This document shows, piece after piece, positions 7,046-14,825 of a stretch of 64,000 nucleotides of DNA; the first letter of the stretch is position 1, and each line of letters opens with the position of its first letter. Source of the stretch: Firmicutes bacterium UBA5201 (lineage in GTDB: Bacteria; Bacillota; Clostridia; Peptostreptococcales; Acidaminobacteraceae). The stretch spans positions 1-64,000 of the forward strand of contig DHVT01000026.1 in assembly GCA_002412775.1 (NCBI GenBank). Reading direction: 5' to 3'. Below the pieces are notes generated by a model. That model had not been told where the DNA came from. It saw only the letters and a program-made list of their open reading frames with translations, and did no database searches. Made by a program: the position numbers and the translations under genes.

Positions 7046-8875
7046 TTATTCTGAAGCTTTACTGACCTTGCTTCTTGAACGCATACGATCGGTCTCATTC
7101 AAAATTCTTTTTCTGATTCGGAGCGCATCCGGTGTGATCTCAAGCAATTCATCTTCTTCAATGAATGTCAGTGCCTCTTCCATGGAAAAAATCTTAGGAG
7201 GTAACAGTTTGATCGCATCATCGGATCCAGACGCACGTGTGTTGGTCAATTTCTTGTTTTTAGTCGGATTGACAGTCATATCTTCTTTTCTGGAGTTGAT
7301 TCCGATGACCATTCCTTCATAGACATCAGTTCCGGCTGCAATCATCATTATCGCACGCTCTGAAAGGTTGTACAATGAAAATGCCATTGCAGTTCCACCC
7401 TGTTGAGATACCAAAACTCCATTGTTACGAGAAGGAATCTCACCTCTATAAGGTTCGTATGAATCGAATGATCGCAATAAAACGCCTTCTCCGCGAGTAA
7501 CATTGATGAACTCACTTCTATAACCCAGCAAACCTCTTGTTGGAACAAGAAACTCAACTCTAGTGAAACCATCTTCAGCGTGCATGGTTTCCATAGTACC
7601 TTTACGGATATTGAGTTCAGAAATGACTGTACCGGCATATGCATCAGGGACTATGGCTATGACTTTTTCTATAGGCTCATGTTTTGCGCCCTCAACAGTC
7701 TTAAGCAAAACCTGAGGTTTTGAGACGGCAATTTCATACCCTTCTCTTCTCATGTTCTCAAGCAATATGGAAAGGTGCAACTCACCTCTACCAGAAACTT
7801 TGAATCCGTCTTGAACAGAGTCCAGCGGTTCCACCCTAAGCCCAACATTGACCTCAAGTTCCTTTTCCAGTCTGCCTTTGAGATGTCGGCTCGTAACGAA
7901 CTTTCCACTCTTTCCACAAAATGGTGAGTCATTGATCAAAAAGTTCATTGACAGGGTTGGTTCTTCAATTTCCACTATTGGCATAGGCTCAACACAATCC
8001 GGATCGCAGATTGTTTCTCCGATGGAGATGTCGTTGATGCCTGAAACTATAATCATATCTCCGGCATATGCGACGTCAACTTCTTTTCTCGCCATACCTT
8101 CATAAACGTATAATCTTCCGATTTTGCCTCGTTTGGAAGTATTATCGCGTTTGGATATGATAATATTATCGTTTGGACGTATTGTGCCTCTGTAAACTCT
8201 TCCAATTCCGAGTCTTCCCACATAATCATCATAGTCCAGAGAAGAAATCTGAATTTTTAAAGGCTCATCAGAACTCACCGCATAAGGTTTGATGTGGCTG
8301 AGAATCGTTTCAAATAGTGGTGATAGATCCGAACTTTCATCTTCCATGTTGTGCTTGGCGATGCCTTCTCTGGCAATACCGTAGACTATAGGAAACTCAA
8401 GTTGCTCGTCTGTCGCTCCAAGTTCAACGAACAGGTCGAATGTCAAGTCGACAACTTCTTCTGCACGTTGGTCTTTTTTATCAATTTTATTAATAAACAG
8501 GATTGGTCTCAATCCAGCTTCAAGTGACTTTTTAAGAACAAAACGGGTTTGTGGCATCGGACCTTCACTGGAATCCACCAAAAGGATTACAGTATCAACA
8601 GTTTGCATGATCCGTTCCACCTCAGATGAGAAATCAGCATGGCCTGGTGTGTCCACGATATTTATTTTATAGTCATTGTACATGATTGAACAATTTTTGG
8701 AATATATGGTGATGCCTCTTTCTCGTTCAAGGTCATTGCTGTCCATGACACAATCAGGAACAACTTCATTGGCACGAAAAACTCCATTTTGACTTAAGAA
8801 AGCATCCACTAATGTCGATTTACCCGCATCGACGTGCGCTATTACGGCAACATTCATTATGCCTTTAACATTCAT
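7046..8875 (-). CDS. typA: Ribosome-associated GTPase TypA/BipA
   Basis: A translational GTPase that binds the 70S ribosome and assists 50S assembly and stress adaptation. The G motifs are clear: AHVDAGKST (13-21), the RGITIYSK switch, DTPGHADF and NKIDKKDQR. EF-G-like domains and the TypA-specific C-terminus follow (LVSQQGGTAMAFSLYNL, then the NPTKNKKLTNTRASGSDD block). At 609 residues it is full length. The ATG at 8875 is preferred over the one at 8887 because TGGAG sits seven bases before it and overlaps the earlier codon. It stands alone between two terminators. Confidence 0.96.
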   Translation of the reverse strand: MNVKGIMNVAVIAHVDAGKSTLVDAFLSQNGVFRANEVVPDCVMDSNDLERERGITIYSKNCSIMYNDYKINIVDTPGHADFSSEVERIMQTVDTVILLVDSSEGPMPQTRFVLKKSLEAGLRPILFINKIDKKDQRAEEVVDLTFDLFVELGATDEQLEFPIVYGIAREGIAKHNMEDESSDLSPLFETILSHIKPYAVSSDEPLKIQISSLDYDDYVGRLGIGRVYRGTIRPNDNIIISKRDNTSKRGKIGRLYVYEGMARKEVDVAYAGDMIIVSGINDISIGETICDPDCVEPMPIVEIEEPTLSMNFLINDSPFCGKSGKFVTSRHLKGRLEKELEVNVGLRVEPLDSVQDGFKVSGRGELHLSILLENMRREGYEIAVSKPQVLLKTVEGAKHEPIEKVIAIVPDAYAGTVISELNIRKGTMETMHAEDGFTRVEFLVPTRGLLGYRSEFINVTRGEGVLLRSFDSYEPYRGEIPSRNNGVLVSQQGGTAMAFSLYNLSERAIMMIAAGTDVYEGMVIGINSRKEDMTVNPTKNKKLTNTRASGSDDAIKLLPPKIFSMEEALTFIEEDELLEITPDALRIRKRILNETDRMRSRSKVSKASE

Positions 8876-8990
8876 ACTAAACTCCATTCAATATTTTGCA
8901 TTAAACAACTATACTATCTTATAACAAATCCAGGTAAAAATATACATTTATTTTTCTGATGTCTAAAAATTAACACTTCACCAAGACTCA

Positions 8991-9023
8991 GAAAACGCTT
9001 GTGCGTTCAAAACACACAAGCGT
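8991..9023 (-). terminator. Terminator downstream of the transglutaminase-like gene
   Basis: Nine-base-pair stem ACGCTTGTG/CACAAGCGT with an 11-base loop, followed on the minus strand by TTTTC. It lies just after the stop at 9029. Confidence 0.7.
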
Positions 9024-9028
9024 CATTT

Positions 9029-9832
9029 TTAGTATATTTTTATGGCATCAAATAAGATGGATGATTTGTACATGGAAACCGTCTTTTTTGCTTGAAGATA
9101 TGCCGCATCATAAGTGGTATCCACTGTTTGCCATTTGCCGTTCACATAAACTTCATTCCATGCGTGGTATTGATCTGGGATCAGATCCGAATAACCTTTG
9201 ACCAATTTTGTGGGAACTCCAACACTTCTTAGCATTGAAGCAAACAACACAGAATAATCATAACAAATGCCTTGCTTATCATAAAACACTTGATTTATAT
9301 TTGGAATATAACCGGAACTCAGTGTTGAGATCTTATCATAATCATATTTGTAATTACTGGTGATATAATCATAAATGGCTTTGACCTTTGCGGAATCGGA
9401 TGTCATACCTTTAGTCAATGACTTGGCTTTAAGGATTGCAGGCGATTCGTTGGACCAATTGACCTCTATCACTGATTGCAAGAATATTTCTCGTTCTGAT
9501 GTTGCGTTGAGGTTGACTGTTTTTCTGACAACTTCCTTATATTTGTTACCTTCGACATTTTGCATGAGCCTTACGAGATAATCACCGCTGCCCATTTGAA
9601 GTGGGAAGTAATTGAGCGAACCATCATCGTTGACTGGATACATATATCTATTGCCATCCTTTTCCACTAAAAAAAGCAGCTTGGATTCATAGACTTGATT
9701 GATACTGAGACTCACCATTCCAGATTGAATGGCTTCGGTTCCGATATTGACACCTGCCGAAACAGCAAATGACGACATGGATGAAACGGTAATGACCAAC
9801 GACAAAAAAAGCATCGACAGCATTTTTTTCAT
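9029..9832 (-). CDS. Secreted transglutaminase-like protein
   Basis: A 267-residue exported protein. The start at 9832 gives a clean signal peptide (MKKMLSMLFLSLVITV then a small-residue stretch) and has GGGAG nine bases upstream; an ATG eleven codons earlier lies within the riboswitch. The C-terminal half is a transglutaminase-core domain with the triad Cys190 (GICYDY), His223 (YHAW) and Asp238 (VDTTYD). Bacterial members act as cysteine proteases or crosslinkers at the cell surface; the activity is not known here. There is no LPxTG motif or membrane anchor. It has its own c-di-GMP riboswitch and lies next to a sortase. Confidence 0.85.
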   Translation of the reverse strand: MKKMLSMLFLSLVITVSSMSSFAVSAGVNIGTEAIQSGMVSLSINQVYESKLLFLVEKDGNRYMYPVNDDGSLNYFPLQMGSGDYLVRLMQNVEGNKYKEVVRKTVNLNATSEREIFLQSVIEVNWSNESPAILKAKSLTKGMTSDSAKVKAIYDYITSNYKYDYDKISTLSSGYIPNINQVFYDKQGICYDYSVLFASMLRSVGVPTKLVKGYSDLIPDQYHAWNEVYVNGKWQTVDTTYDAAYLQAKKTVSMYKSSILFDAIKIY

Positions 9833-9842
9833 AGAAAAAACT

Positions 9843-9935
9843 CCCTTCGGTAGCACGGCTGCCATTCATTTCTGAAAGGCCCTATGGCTTTGCGTCCCAT
9901 CGTTTCCAATGGTTTGCCTTTATCGGTGAAGTACG
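9843..9935 (-). promoter_or_regulatory. c-di-GMP-I (GEMM-I) riboswitch
   Basis: The minus strand matches the class I consensus in order: GGCAAACC, a short GAAA-capped hairpin (ATTGGAAACGAT), GGGACGCAAAGCC, then the second arm ending GGCAGCCGTGCTACC and GAAGG. It binds cyclic di-GMP. The outer stem can form between CTTC near 9930 and GAAG near 9846. The latter abuts the GGGAG ribosome-binding site of the transglutaminase-like gene, so ligand binding probably hides that site and lowers translation. The identity is strong; the OFF direction is inferred. Confidence 0.92.
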
Positions 9936-10031
9936 TATACATTGCACCTTAAGTTATTAAGTTACATTCATCATAACACATAACCCCCATAATCCATATA
10001 GAGGAATGATTTCAATTTTGTGAACAAATCA

Positions 10032-10778
10032 TTACGGCACAAGAATAGCATGCACTATCAATCTGTGAGTCGGGTTTCTGACTGGATCGCAGGTGACCAA
10101 TGTTATGATTTGGTCCTTGCTGTTTCTGTAAAGAACGGTTATATCGGTTGGTTCAACTATATGGGTCTTATAAACTTTATATTTGTATGTTTTTGACGAA
10201 GTCACAACTTCAATGGTATCCCCGATGGTCATTTCATCCAGCCGGTTGAACATGATGCCATACGATCGCCCTCTGTGACCTGCGATCCCCACATTTCCAA
10301 TCTCACCAAAGTTGGAGGTTCCGGCTATTGTTGCGGCACCACGGTTAAGGTTATACTCTGTGGCGCCATTCAGTATAGGCATAGTCAAATCGATTTTAGG
10401 GATGACTATTTTCCCGAGAGCACCTGAGCTTGAAGTCTGTACCGGGGCGGGAACCGTTTCAGGAGTTGTTTCACCGGCCTGTGGACGCTCGACTGGATCC
10501 AAATAATCTTCAGCCGGTATGATATCGACATCCGGATCGGGTTGCAACAGACCACTTTCATCACGATCCGCAAGTTCACTCTCCTGTTCAAAGAGAATCT
10601 GCAATGCCAGATAATCAGCTTCGGAAAGCGTTTCGGACCCTATCTGCAGCTCCAGCTCCGATTCAAATCCCTCCAAAAGCTTATTCTCCCAGTACCAAAT
10701 ATATGCCCGGCTTGCCAGTGGATAAGCCGCAACAAGAATACCTATTATGATCAATAAAGTTGAAATTCTTTTTTTCAT
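10032..10778 (-). CDS. Sortase (class D-like)
   Basis: A membrane-anchored cysteine transpeptidase that attaches or joins surface proteins. One N-terminal span (residues 5-22) is followed by a long acidic, Pro/Thr-rich linker (about 65-118) and the sortase domain. The catalytic set is visible: His168 in IAGHRG, Cys230 in TLVTCDP and Arg239 in THRLIVHA. The short TLVTC form is that of class C/D enzymes; the linker and single N-terminal anchor suggest class D. No LPxTG substrate is encoded nearby. It lies 100 bases upstream of the riboswitch-controlled transglutaminase-like gene but is a separate transcription unit. Confidence 0.88.
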   Translation of the reverse strand: MKKRISTLLIIIGILVAAYPLASRAYIWYWENKLLEGFESELELQIGSETLSEADYLALQILFEQESELADRDESGLLQPDPDVDIIPAEDYLDPVERPQAGETTPETVPAPVQTSSSGALGKIVIPKIDLTMPILNGATEYNLNRGAATIAGTSNFGEIGNVGIAGHRGRSYGIMFNRLDEMTIGDTIEVVTSSKTYKYKVYKTHIVEPTDITVLYRNSKDQIITLVTCDPVRNPTHRLIVHAILVP

Positions 10779-10841
10779 ATAATGCCTTCACTTTCATTCC
10801 ATTGTTTTATCGTTTTGAAATATATACCCCATACAAGCAAT

Positions 10842-10862
10842 AAAAAACCCGTAAACATTACG
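10842..10862 (-). terminator. Weak terminator after the hydrogenase-linked cassette
   Basis: Minus strand CGTAA/TTACG stem with a three-base loop, then GG and six T. It overlaps the stop of the 56-residue gene. The stem is short, so this is a tentative call. Confidence 0.45.
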
Positions 10863-11028
10863 AATCTTTAAAGTGTGTGACACCACCAAGAATAATCAAA
10901 ACAACCCCCGAACCAATCAGAAAAACGCCTAGAGCCGTTTTAACATAAGAATCCATGTCCATCACGTAGCCTGAAAGTATAAGGAAAGCAATTGTGAATA
11001 GAATAAGTTTGATTCCGAACTTTCTCAC
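10858..11028 (-). CDS. Small two-span membrane protein, 56 residues
   Basis: A GTG-started frame with AGGAG six bases upstream. Its first bases overlap the stop of the preceding ATPase gene (GTGA), the same coupling used through this operon. The product has two hydrophobic spans, LILFTIAFLILSGYV and LGVFLIGSGVVLIILGGV, joined by a short polar loop (MDMDSYVK), and ends HFKDS. Function unknown. As last gene of the cassette it may tether or modulate the signalling proteins at the membrane, which is speculation. Translation is inferred from the ribosome-binding site and overlap. Confidence 0.7.
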   Translation of the reverse strand: MRKFGIKLILFTIAFLILSGYVMDMDSYVKTALGVFLIGSGVVLIILGGVTHFKDS

Positions 11029-11591
11029 TTCAAGCTCCTTTCGCTCCCTTCAGAATAAATCTCAGCTAGGCCTTCTGCGACATAGTCTCTTAGCCATCTG
11101 ATCACATCATTGTTGCTGATCGGTACTCCATCGAGCAATTTCTTGATTTCCTTTGAGTTTAATGTAAAAGTATATCCATTGTAATCGTGTGTATAAATCA
11201 AATCCATTTCATCACAACCGTTCAAGATGGTGATGATGGTCTCAGGCATATTACCGAGTGGCACTCGATCGATGTGGCTATGCTTGAAAACAGCTACGAT
11301 TTCGGTGCCCATTCCGAGTTGTGAGTTGATATTGAAATACCCTTCGCATTGCTCAGCCGATAATTTGAAAAGCGGTATGCCGAGGCCTACTTTTCTGGTT
11401 GTCCTGGTTGTATAAAACGGATCGACCACTTTCATAACTGTGTCTGAATCCATCCCGACACCATCATCTTTGATCTTTATAGTCAGTAGGTCATCGATTA
11501 TGTTTTCAATGATTGCGATTCTAAGTACATCAGCTTCAGCCTTGATTGAATTTTGAGCTATGTCCAGTATGTGTAAAGATAATTCTTTCAC
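11025..11591 (-). CDS. GHKL ATPase, histidine-kinase-like
   Basis: A stand-alone ATP-binding domain of 188 residues. It has the N box DIAQNSIKA (10-18), the G1 box DDGVGMD (42-48) and GLGIPL (69-74), but no dimerisation/phosphoacceptor helix and no sensor domain. The last 80 residues are not assignable. Such proteins recur beside clostridial [FeFe] hydrogenases, as I recall. The target is unknown; it may act on the hydrogenase-like or PHP neighbours. The GTG start overlaps the PHP gene stop by four bases (GTGA), with GAGGG upstream. Confidence 0.75.
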   Translation of the reverse strand: MKELSLHILDIAQNSIKAEADVLRIAIIENIIDDLLTIKIKDDGVGMDSDTVMKVVDPFYTTRTTRKVGLGIPLFKLSAEQCEGYFNINSQLGMGTEIVAVFKHSHIDRVPLGNMPETIITILNGCDEMDLIYTHDYNGYTFTLNSKEIKKLLDGVPISNNDVIRWLRDYVAEGLAEIYSEGSERSLK

Positions 11592-12295
11592 AACGTCACC
11601 CTCCTCTTCAGATGATTGATCAGTGCATATGTTGTTTTTTCTGTTAATTCCAGACTCTGGATTGGTTCACTGATCTGTCCCAATGAATGTGCATCGGAAT
11701 TGATGAGGACGCCATAATGATCCAGTATGTCTTGAGGGACAGGTGCATTCATGAAAACCTCGATAAATTTCAGATTCAAATCTTCTGGAATGAAGCCCAA
11801 ATTGGACAGCATGCTATTGGAGCTCTTATTGATATGAGCAGGAACAATGACTCCGCCGAAATTGTCGACAAGCGCATTCAATTGTTCCAAGCTCAGATTC
11901 AATGACAATATAAGAGCCCAAGGATACTCTTCAATTATGCTGTCTTCCTCATCCATGACCCATTGATTGCCAAAACGTTCCGGACGATTGGGCATTTGAA
12001 CCCTATGCGCATCCAACTCGTTCTCAAATGCATTCAAAGCTTCCATATCAGGAAAATAGCAAAGGATATGAACTTCTTCCTTTGTCTGCACTTCCATTCC
12101 GGGAACCACCAGGATACCCAAGTGCTGCGCCAGACGCCTGATCACGTCATTGTTTTTACCGGTGTTGTGATCCGTGATGGATATGATGTCCAAACCTTTC
12201 AAATAGGCCATATTGGCAATATTGTTGGGCGTCATTTCATCACTTCCGCATGGGGACAGGCAAGAATGGATATGCAGATCATAAAACAATTTCAC
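11588..12295 (-). CDS. PHP-domain phosphoesterase-like protein
   Basis: A 235-residue PHP protein. The N-terminal metal motif is DLHIHSCLSPCG (6-17), followed by SITDHNTGK, the metal ligand region VVPGMEVQTKEEVH, VPAHINKS and NSDAHSLGQI. These are the conserved blocks of the PHP superfamily, which hydrolyse phosphoesters using a three-metal centre. The substrate is unknown; the closest relatives are TrpH-like RNA/nucleotide phosphatases. It starts with GTG, sharing one base with the stop of the upstream DRTGG gene. Its place in a redox-signalling cassette suggests action on a small nucleotide or phosphorylated protein. Confidence 0.75.
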   Translation of the reverse strand: MKLFYDLHIHSCLSPCGSDEMTPNNIANMAYLKGLDIISITDHNTGKNNDVIRRLAQHLGILVVPGMEVQTKEEVHILCYFPDMEALNAFENELDAHRVQMPNRPERFGNQWVMDEEDSIIEEYPWALILSLNLSLEQLNALVDNFGGVIVPAHINKSSNSMLSNLGFIPEDLNLKFIEVFMNAPVPQDILDHYGVLINSDAHSLGQISEPIQSLELTEKTTYALINHLKRRVTL

Positions 12296-12627
12296 TATTT
12301 CACGCCTTCTTCGTATAAAATTTTAAAAATCTCATAAGCCTCAAGAGGTGTCGTCAGTAAAACAACATCTTGCTCATCGGCTTTCTCTATGGTCTCTTTC
12401 TCCACAACAATTCCTTCAGGAATGATGATGCAGGAAAAATCAAGCAGAGATGCCACAGCGAGAATATTGCTGTGTGTCTGCACTGTGATCCAAGCAGTGT
12501 CATGTTTTCCTTTTGCCATGACCCAACTCAACAAATCACATGAATAAACATTCAAAATCTCTCTATCCTGATCAGATCCCGATATTTTGACAAAACCGTG
12601 TTTTTCAACCAAATCTTTAACCAACAT
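12295..12627 (-). CDS. DRTGG-domain protein (first of two)
   Basis: A 110-residue protein of the DRTGG type, a small alpha/beta domain found alone or attached to CBS pairs and phosphotransacetylases and thought to bind a nucleotide or act as a dimer interface. Recognisable features are the VYSCDLLSWVMAKG and AWITVQTHSNILAVASL segments and the VVLLTTPLEAYEI end. The ATG at 12627 is chosen for its spacing to GGTGG; the start overlaps the hydrogenase-like gene by 11 bases. A second, related copy begins the operon at 14726. Function unknown. Confidence 0.7.
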   Translation of the reverse strand: MLVKDLVEKHGFVKISGSDQDREILNVYSCDLLSWVMAKGKHDTAWITVQTHSNILAVASLLDFSCIIIPEGIVVEKETIEKADEQDVVLLTTPLEAYEIFKILYEEGVK

Positions 12628-13885
12628 GTCCTTGACCACCTTTATCTTTATCTTTTTTCATAAATATACAATCTTCAAATTTTGCGAACCCATTTACGAT
12701 ATCCTCTGCCAACACCCTGCAAGTGGGAGCTCCACAGGCGCCACAGTTCACACCGGGCAATTTTTGGGTCAATTCCTCTATTTGCGACATTTTTTCAAGT
12801 GCTTTCTTGAAATCTTTGTCGAGTTTGAATATTGGCATCGGTTTGATCGGCAAATCCCATTCCATATTTTCAGGAGTGAGTTCAATATCAATATTGATCG
12901 GCTCATTCATCCCATACAAATTGGTGAGTTTTCGTATTCGATTCTTACCAATGAATGTATTCTCAACATTAAGTGGTCCACCGACGCACCCGTTGATACA
13001 AGCATAACCTTCAAAGAAATCCAAGGATTCCAATTTTCCCAGTTCCATGGATTCAAGCACTTTGATGACTTCCTCAATACCATCGACCGCAATGTAATCT
13101 TCAATTTCCATCGCATAACTCTGTCCGCCGACACGTGCCCAACCGATTCCCTTTCCAGTGGCTGTCTGCAACTGTTTCCTAGGTTCGACCTTATCGATGA
13201 TTTTCATGATCTTGTAGTAGATTTCCTCAGTTGATATGGCCTCATCGATGAACGACTTGGATAAACCTATCGGATTCTTGATACTGGTCACTTTGGCAGG
13301 ACATGGCGTAATGTATATGATTCCAATATCATCATATTCATGACCTTCACTGAGCAAACGCTTTTTGATAGCCCTTGCTGCTATTTCCATAGGTGCTTCC
13401 AGCTTGATGATGTGATCGATCAGTGCCGGAAATCTGATTTGAATCAACCTTGTGATGACAGGGCAGTAAGTTGAAATCATAGGCTTGTTCAAATGAGCCT
13501 TGTCCAGAATTCTATTTTCATAGACGGACAACAGTTCGGCGGCATGTGCCAAATCGTAAACTTCATCAAATCCCAATTCCAGTAAAGCGTTATACACCGT
13601 GTTCATGTCATATTCAATTGGAAACTGACCATAAAACGAAATTGCAGGTAATGCTACAGTGTATTTAAATTTTTTGATGATTTCCAAATTGCTGACCAAT
13701 GCGCCTTTTGCATGATAAGGGCATACTTTTAAACACTCGCCGCAATCAATGCAACGAGATTCGATGATCTTGGCCTTATGGTCCACAATACGAATGGCTT
13801 GGGTCGGACATCGGTCCAAACAATGTGTGCATCCATTGCAATAATCTTTTTCAAGAACAACTGAATGCCAGTAAGTCTTTTCCAT
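12617..13885 (-). CDS. Hydrogenase-like iron-sulfur protein, probably sensory and non-catalytic
   Basis: A 422-residue protein with three parts: two [4Fe-4S] ferredoxin motifs (CNGCTHCLDRCP and CIDCGECLKVCP, residues 16-56), an [FeFe]-hydrogenase large-subunit domain, and a C-terminal Cx2Cx4Cx16C iron-sulfur motif (Cys381, 384, 389, 406). In the hydrogenase domain the four H-cluster-type cysteines remain (Cys141, 195, 296, 300). The surroundings are changed: TSCCPGW has become STYCPVI, with Tyr replacing the proton-relay Cys. MPCxxKxxE has become TPCPAKVTS, and GCxxGGGxP has become GCVGGPLN. Catalysis is therefore doubtful and a redox or H2-sensing role likelier. The start at 13885 is chosen for GGAGG five bases upstream. 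Confidence 0.8.
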   Translation of the reverse strand: MEKTYWHSVVLEKDYCNGCTHCLDRCPTQAIRIVDHKAKIIESRCIDCGECLKVCPYHAKGALVSNLEIIKKFKYTVALPAISFYGQFPIEYDMNTVYNALLELGFDEVYDLAHAAELLSVYENRILDKAHLNKPMISTYCPVITRLIQIRFPALIDHIIKLEAPMEIAARAIKKRLLSEGHEYDDIGIIYITPCPAKVTSIKNPIGLSKSFIDEAISTEEIYYKIMKIIDKVEPRKQLQTATGKGIGWARVGGQSYAMEIEDYIAVDGIEEVIKVLESMELGKLESLDFFEGYACINGCVGGPLNVENTFIGKNRIRKLTNLYGMNEPINIDIELTPENMEWDLPIKPMPIFKLDKDFKKALEKMSQIEELTQKLPGVNCGACGAPTCRVLAEDIVNGFAKFEDCIFMKKDKDKGGQGHVG

Positions 13886-13916
13886 CAGTTCCTCCATTAC
13901 TCAAATTTACCTGTTG

Positions 13917-14369
13917 TCAATTCTCATACCTGACGATCATTTTTATGTTGGTTCCTGTTCCCGGTTCGGATTCTATAATGAAATCATCACTCATTTTTTC
14001 CATGTTGGGCAATCCCATGCCAGCTCCGAAGCCCATTTCCCTTGCGACATTTGTCGCAGTTGAAAAGCCTTTAGTCATGGCCAGTTCGACATTTTCAATC
14101 CCTGGTCCGCAGTCTTCAACATAAATCTCTATACAATCGGATTTAATAAAAACCTCGATATTGCCTCCATTGGAATGGATCACGAGGTTGATCTCTGCTT
14201 CATACGTTGCAATAGCCACGCGTCTGACGATATTGGCATCAATGGCAAGTTGTTTGAGCATTTTCTTGATCTTGCTCGAAGCCTCGCCTGCTCTTGAGAA
14301 ATCATCGTTTGCAATGTCATAATGCAATTTGAGAGCTACATTTTTTTGATCTTTTTCATACGTGTTCAT
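13917..14369 (-). CDS. Anti-sigma-factor-like GHKL ATPase (RsbW/SpoIIAB type)
   Basis: A 150-residue protein with the compact ATPase fold of serine kinases/anti-sigma factors. The N box is YEAEINLVIHSNGG, the G1 box VEDCGPGIENVE, then FGAGMGLPNMEKM and a closing GTGTNIKMIV. That family binds sigma factors or phosphorylates STAS antagonists. No STAS or sigma gene is nearby, so the partner may be another cassette protein. It is the second gene of the operon, nine bases after a DRTGG gene, with AAGGGG before the ATG. Confidence 0.8.
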   Translation of the reverse strand: MNTYEKDQKNVALKLHYDIANDDFSRAGEASSKIKKMLKQLAIDANIVRRVAIATYEAEINLVIHSNGGNIEVFIKSDCIEIYVEDCGPGIENVELAMTKGFSTATNVAREMGFGAGMGLPNMEKMSDDFIIESEPGTGTNIKMIVRYEN

Positions 14370-14378
14370 AGAGTCCCC

Positions 14379-14726
14379 TTAAATTTTTATGCCTCTAAGT
14401 CCATGTTGAAACAATATGCCTGAAACCGTAAAAAGTGATTCTCTAGTCGTCATCAGCAATATCTGTTTTTCTTCTGCCAATTTAATGACTTCGTCACAAG
14501 GCATCTTGCCACGAACAAATAGAATCGCCTTCAAATCGAGCATTTCAGCAGTCCTTATGACTTGTTGGTTGATCAGACCGGTGATCAATAATGTGTCTTC
14601 CTCTACATAAGCAAGCACATCACTCATCAAATCTGATCCAAAGGCTGTGACAACCTCGTGCTCCAGACCTTTGTCAAAAGCAAGAATCTGTGCATTTATA
14701 ACGTCTGCTATGTATTTTATCTGCAT
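14379..14726 (-). CDS. DRTGG-domain protein (second of two)
   Basis: A 115-residue DRTGG protein and first gene of the cassette, with GGAGG six bases before its ATG. It shares length, LLITGLINQQVIRTAEML and LLMTTRESLFTVSGILF segments with the copy at 12295-12627, so the two look like diverged paralogues in one operon. DRTGG domains are suspected ligand-binding modules; no ligand is known here. The upstream promoter carries a Rex-type operator. Confidence 0.7.
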   Translation of the reverse strand: MQIKYIADVINAQILAFDKGLEHEVVTAFGSDLMSDVLAYVEEDTLLITGLINQQVIRTAEMLDLKAILFVRGKMPCDEVIKLAEEKQILLMTTRESLFTVSGILFQHGLRGIKI

Positions 14727-14767
14727 ATTGCCTCCTAGCGCATAATAGCGTAAAATACTGTGAAATT

Positions 14768-14785
14768 AAGTTAATATTTTAACAA
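14768..14785 (-). promoter_or_regulatory. Rex operator of the sensor cassette
   Basis: Minus strand TTGTTAAAATATTAACTT matches the Rex consensus TTGTTAA-N4-TTAACAA with a perfect left half and five of seven in the right half. It begins 11 bases after the -10, over the start of transcription. Rex represses when NADH/NAD+ is low. Confidence 0.75.
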
Positions 14786-14796
14786 TAATTTCTTAC

Positions 14797-14825
14797 ATTA
14801 TAGCATCTTTAAAGGAATACTTCAA
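14797..14825 (-). promoter_or_regulatory. Promoter of the sensor cassette
   Basis: Minus strand -35 TTGAAG (14820-14825) and perfect -10 TATAAT (14797-14802), spacer 17. The -35 lies inside the 3' end of tmk, so the cassette has its own promoter independent of tmk. Confidence 0.7.

Noticed and set aside
12617..13885. A second catalytic [FeFe] hydrogenase
   Set aside because: All three H-cluster motifs are altered outside the cysteines, including Tyr for the proton-relay Cys, so catalysis is unlikely.
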